Of a stretch of DNA of 64,000 nt, positions 62,401 to 64,000 are shown piece by piece. The notes under the pieces are model-generated. The model was not told the DNA's origin, made no database searches, and saw nothing but the letters and a program-made list of their open reading frames with translations. Each line of letters opens with the position of its first letter. Position 1 is the stretch's first letter. Made by a program: the position numbers and the translations under genes. Source of the DNA: Rotaria sp. Silwood1 (taxonomy: Eukaryota > Rotifera > Eurotatoria > Philodinida > Philodinidae); the NCBI GenBank assembly GCA_905250075.1, contig CAJNOP010000031.1:1519098-1583097 (forward strand). The letters are read 5' to 3'.

Positions 62401-64000
62401 AATAAGAAGAATCAGTACAATAGTTGTAATGGAAACTCGATCTAATATTTCATTTCAATGTGAGCATTTTGAACAGTGACTGCAAATAATGCAAAATAAA
62501 ACTTTAAAGAAAGTCGAGTAAAATATTATAAAACTTCGGTGTATGACTTAAATTTTTCAAGAATTATTCACATTCTTTTGGAAAATTCTGTACATTATCT
62601 TTTCATATGAATATGAGCTGTTTGTTTTAGATTTTCCCAGTATCAAATTTTCACCATTACTTCTCTCAATTATTTTCATCATAGCATCAATTGTTGGTCT
62701 TGTCACTGGTTTTTTAATTCATTATATTGTTGGTATAACAATCGGTGTAATTTTAATTGTTTTTCCACTAGCATTTCTTTGTTTGATTAAATATCTTCTT
62801 CGTAACAAAGATTATGAATGGACAGCTAATATGACACAATTTATAAATAAACGTGTAGAAATGTTACGATTTCTGCTTCAAGTTATTTTCATTAATCCTT
62901 ATTCATGTCATCGATTAAAAACAAATGATACAATTGATTGTAAAAAGATGAAGTAAATTTTAAGATTCATTCTATTCTAATCGAATATAACTTATTTGAA
63001 TATTTAGATTTATTTTTACTGAATATGGAAAAATTTCAACTGCTGATGGTGAAAAAGCTAGTGCAAATATGATTGCTGAACTTGCAACTAATGTCGAAGA
63101 AACATTTGGACTTGTTGCAACACGTCTTTGTCGTGCACTTCATTCCAAAAGTTTGCTTTGAAAATAAAAATATTCAATTTGATAATTATGTTTGTTGATT
63201 AATTAGATTCAAGCCATCATCATCGATTTCGATATCTATGTTGTATACCAGCATTTATTTTTGTTGCTATTCAAATTGTACTTGCTTTAGTTCTAAGCAT
63301 TTTAATATTAGTAAAAGGTTAAATTTTATTATGCGTAGTAGCTGAATTATGTTTTGAATTACTCTAGGTATTCCATCAAATCATCATTCGATCAATATAA
63401 TTTATATTCTACTTACAAGTATATTAGCTATTTCAATTGTATTCAGTTTCGCTACATGGCTTCGAATATTAACAGTATTGATGAAGTCACCTAAATCAAA
63501 AATTCTAAAATTTTCAGATCATTCTTCACGTCTGAACGAAAGTTCTCTTTATCGACTTAGAAAAGAAGTATGCCATTTTTAATAAATGTTATAAAAGAAA
63601 TATTAGTTTTCACAAACAGGTTAGCCGATTGTCATATATTATCAAAACGGTTGAAGCTTTTTTAAGTATTAATACTCGTCTTGTTGTTCTTATTGATGGT
63701 TTGGATGTTTGTGAACAGCAACGTATCCTTCAAATACTTGATGTAAATGAAATATGAATCAATATTATTATTATTTTTTTTTTTTCATTATTATTCTAGC
63801 AAGTACATGTACTCTTGACCAAAGAAAATGATCCATTTATTACATTAATTATCTGTGATCCACATAAAATTATTCAAGATACGAAACCAATAATGGCAAT
63901 ATCACCATCAACAAATCAACATTCAAATTTTGATTTTGGTGTTAATATTCATGATTATTTATTATCGATTATTCAACTTCCAATCTATTTACAATTAAAT
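59450..64000 (+). CDS. KIDINS220: KIDINS220/ARMS-like ankyrin-KAP NTPase membrane scaffold (3' end beyond window)
   Basis: Multi-pass scaffold of receptor signalling at the plasma membrane. Proposed start ATG 59450 ([20 protein letters not shown]). About eleven ankyrin repeats follow, split over many short exons: [117 protein letters not shown]. Then comes [20 protein letters not shown] and [20 protein letters not shown]. The KAP-family P-loop [18 protein letters not shown] follows. After a 930-base intron there are two membrane segments ([39 protein letters not shown]). [20 protein letters not shown] and a second membrane pair come next, then [20 protein letters not shown] (Walker B) and [13 protein letters not shown]. 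Order and motifs equal human KIDINS220. The window stops within the NTPase domain. Confidence 0.92.

Overview
The window is animal nuclear DNA: strongly AT-rich, with genes split by many short GT-AG introns (mostly 45-80 bp, a few over 1 kb). Every recognisable gene is metazoan. TGTGGG-type repeats like those described for bdelloid rotifer telomeres, LRR-linked ADP-ribosyltransferase fragments, and many decayed gene copies next to intact compact genes make a bdelloid rotifer (a degenerate tetraploid lineage) the best guess. The clade rests on inference; 'invertebrate animal' is safe. There is one 100-base assembly gap (8126-8225).

Layout. 1-2974: no gene seen. 2985-7775 (-): a decayed, intron-containing huntingtin gene with stops in many exons, flanked and interrupted by TGTGGG palindromes. 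8226-9600: a hAT-like non-autonomous transposon with a nested palindromic MITE, starting exactly at the gap. 10011-10802 (-): intact dUTPase. 11287-16412 (-) and 18141-27301 (-): two RIG-I-like receptor genes (DECH helicase plus zinc-binding C-terminal domain). Splice sites and phase join each to an upstream death effector domain (DED). 27481-27831 (-): a stand-alone DED protein. 30524-30965 (-): cornichon pseudogene. 31171-33818 (+): ERO1. 36392-38383 (+): SLC17-type transporter. 39092-40789 (+): ST13/Hip co-chaperone. 43175-44866 (-): ADP-ribosyltransferase/LRR pseudogene. 46690-47560 (-): protein kinase pseudogene. 51961-53860 (-): eIF4A. 56078-56475 (+): Chibby. 56688-57981: Tc1/mariner-like relic containing a CCGCGG-rich block. 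59450-64000 (+): KIDINS220 (ankyrin repeats plus KAP NTPase), running off the window.

The most interesting part is the 16 kb block 11.3-27.8 kb. It has two paralogous cytosolic RNA-sensor genes whose N-terminal signalling module appears to be a DED rather than the CARDs of vertebrate RIG-I/MDA5, plus a DED-only protein that could act as their adaptor or regulator. The two sensors have diverged: their zinc-binding spacing differs (MDA5-like versus RIG-I-like), and one has lost the motif VI glycine. The second gene carries a large inverted repeat in an intron. The other intact genes are ordinary housekeeping genes (translation, ER oxidative folding, Hsp70 co-chaperone, nucleotide hygiene, transport, signalling) with no evident joint pathway. 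The pseudogenes share one decay signature: most readable nonsense changes are tryptophan TGG or glutamine CAA codons turned into stops.
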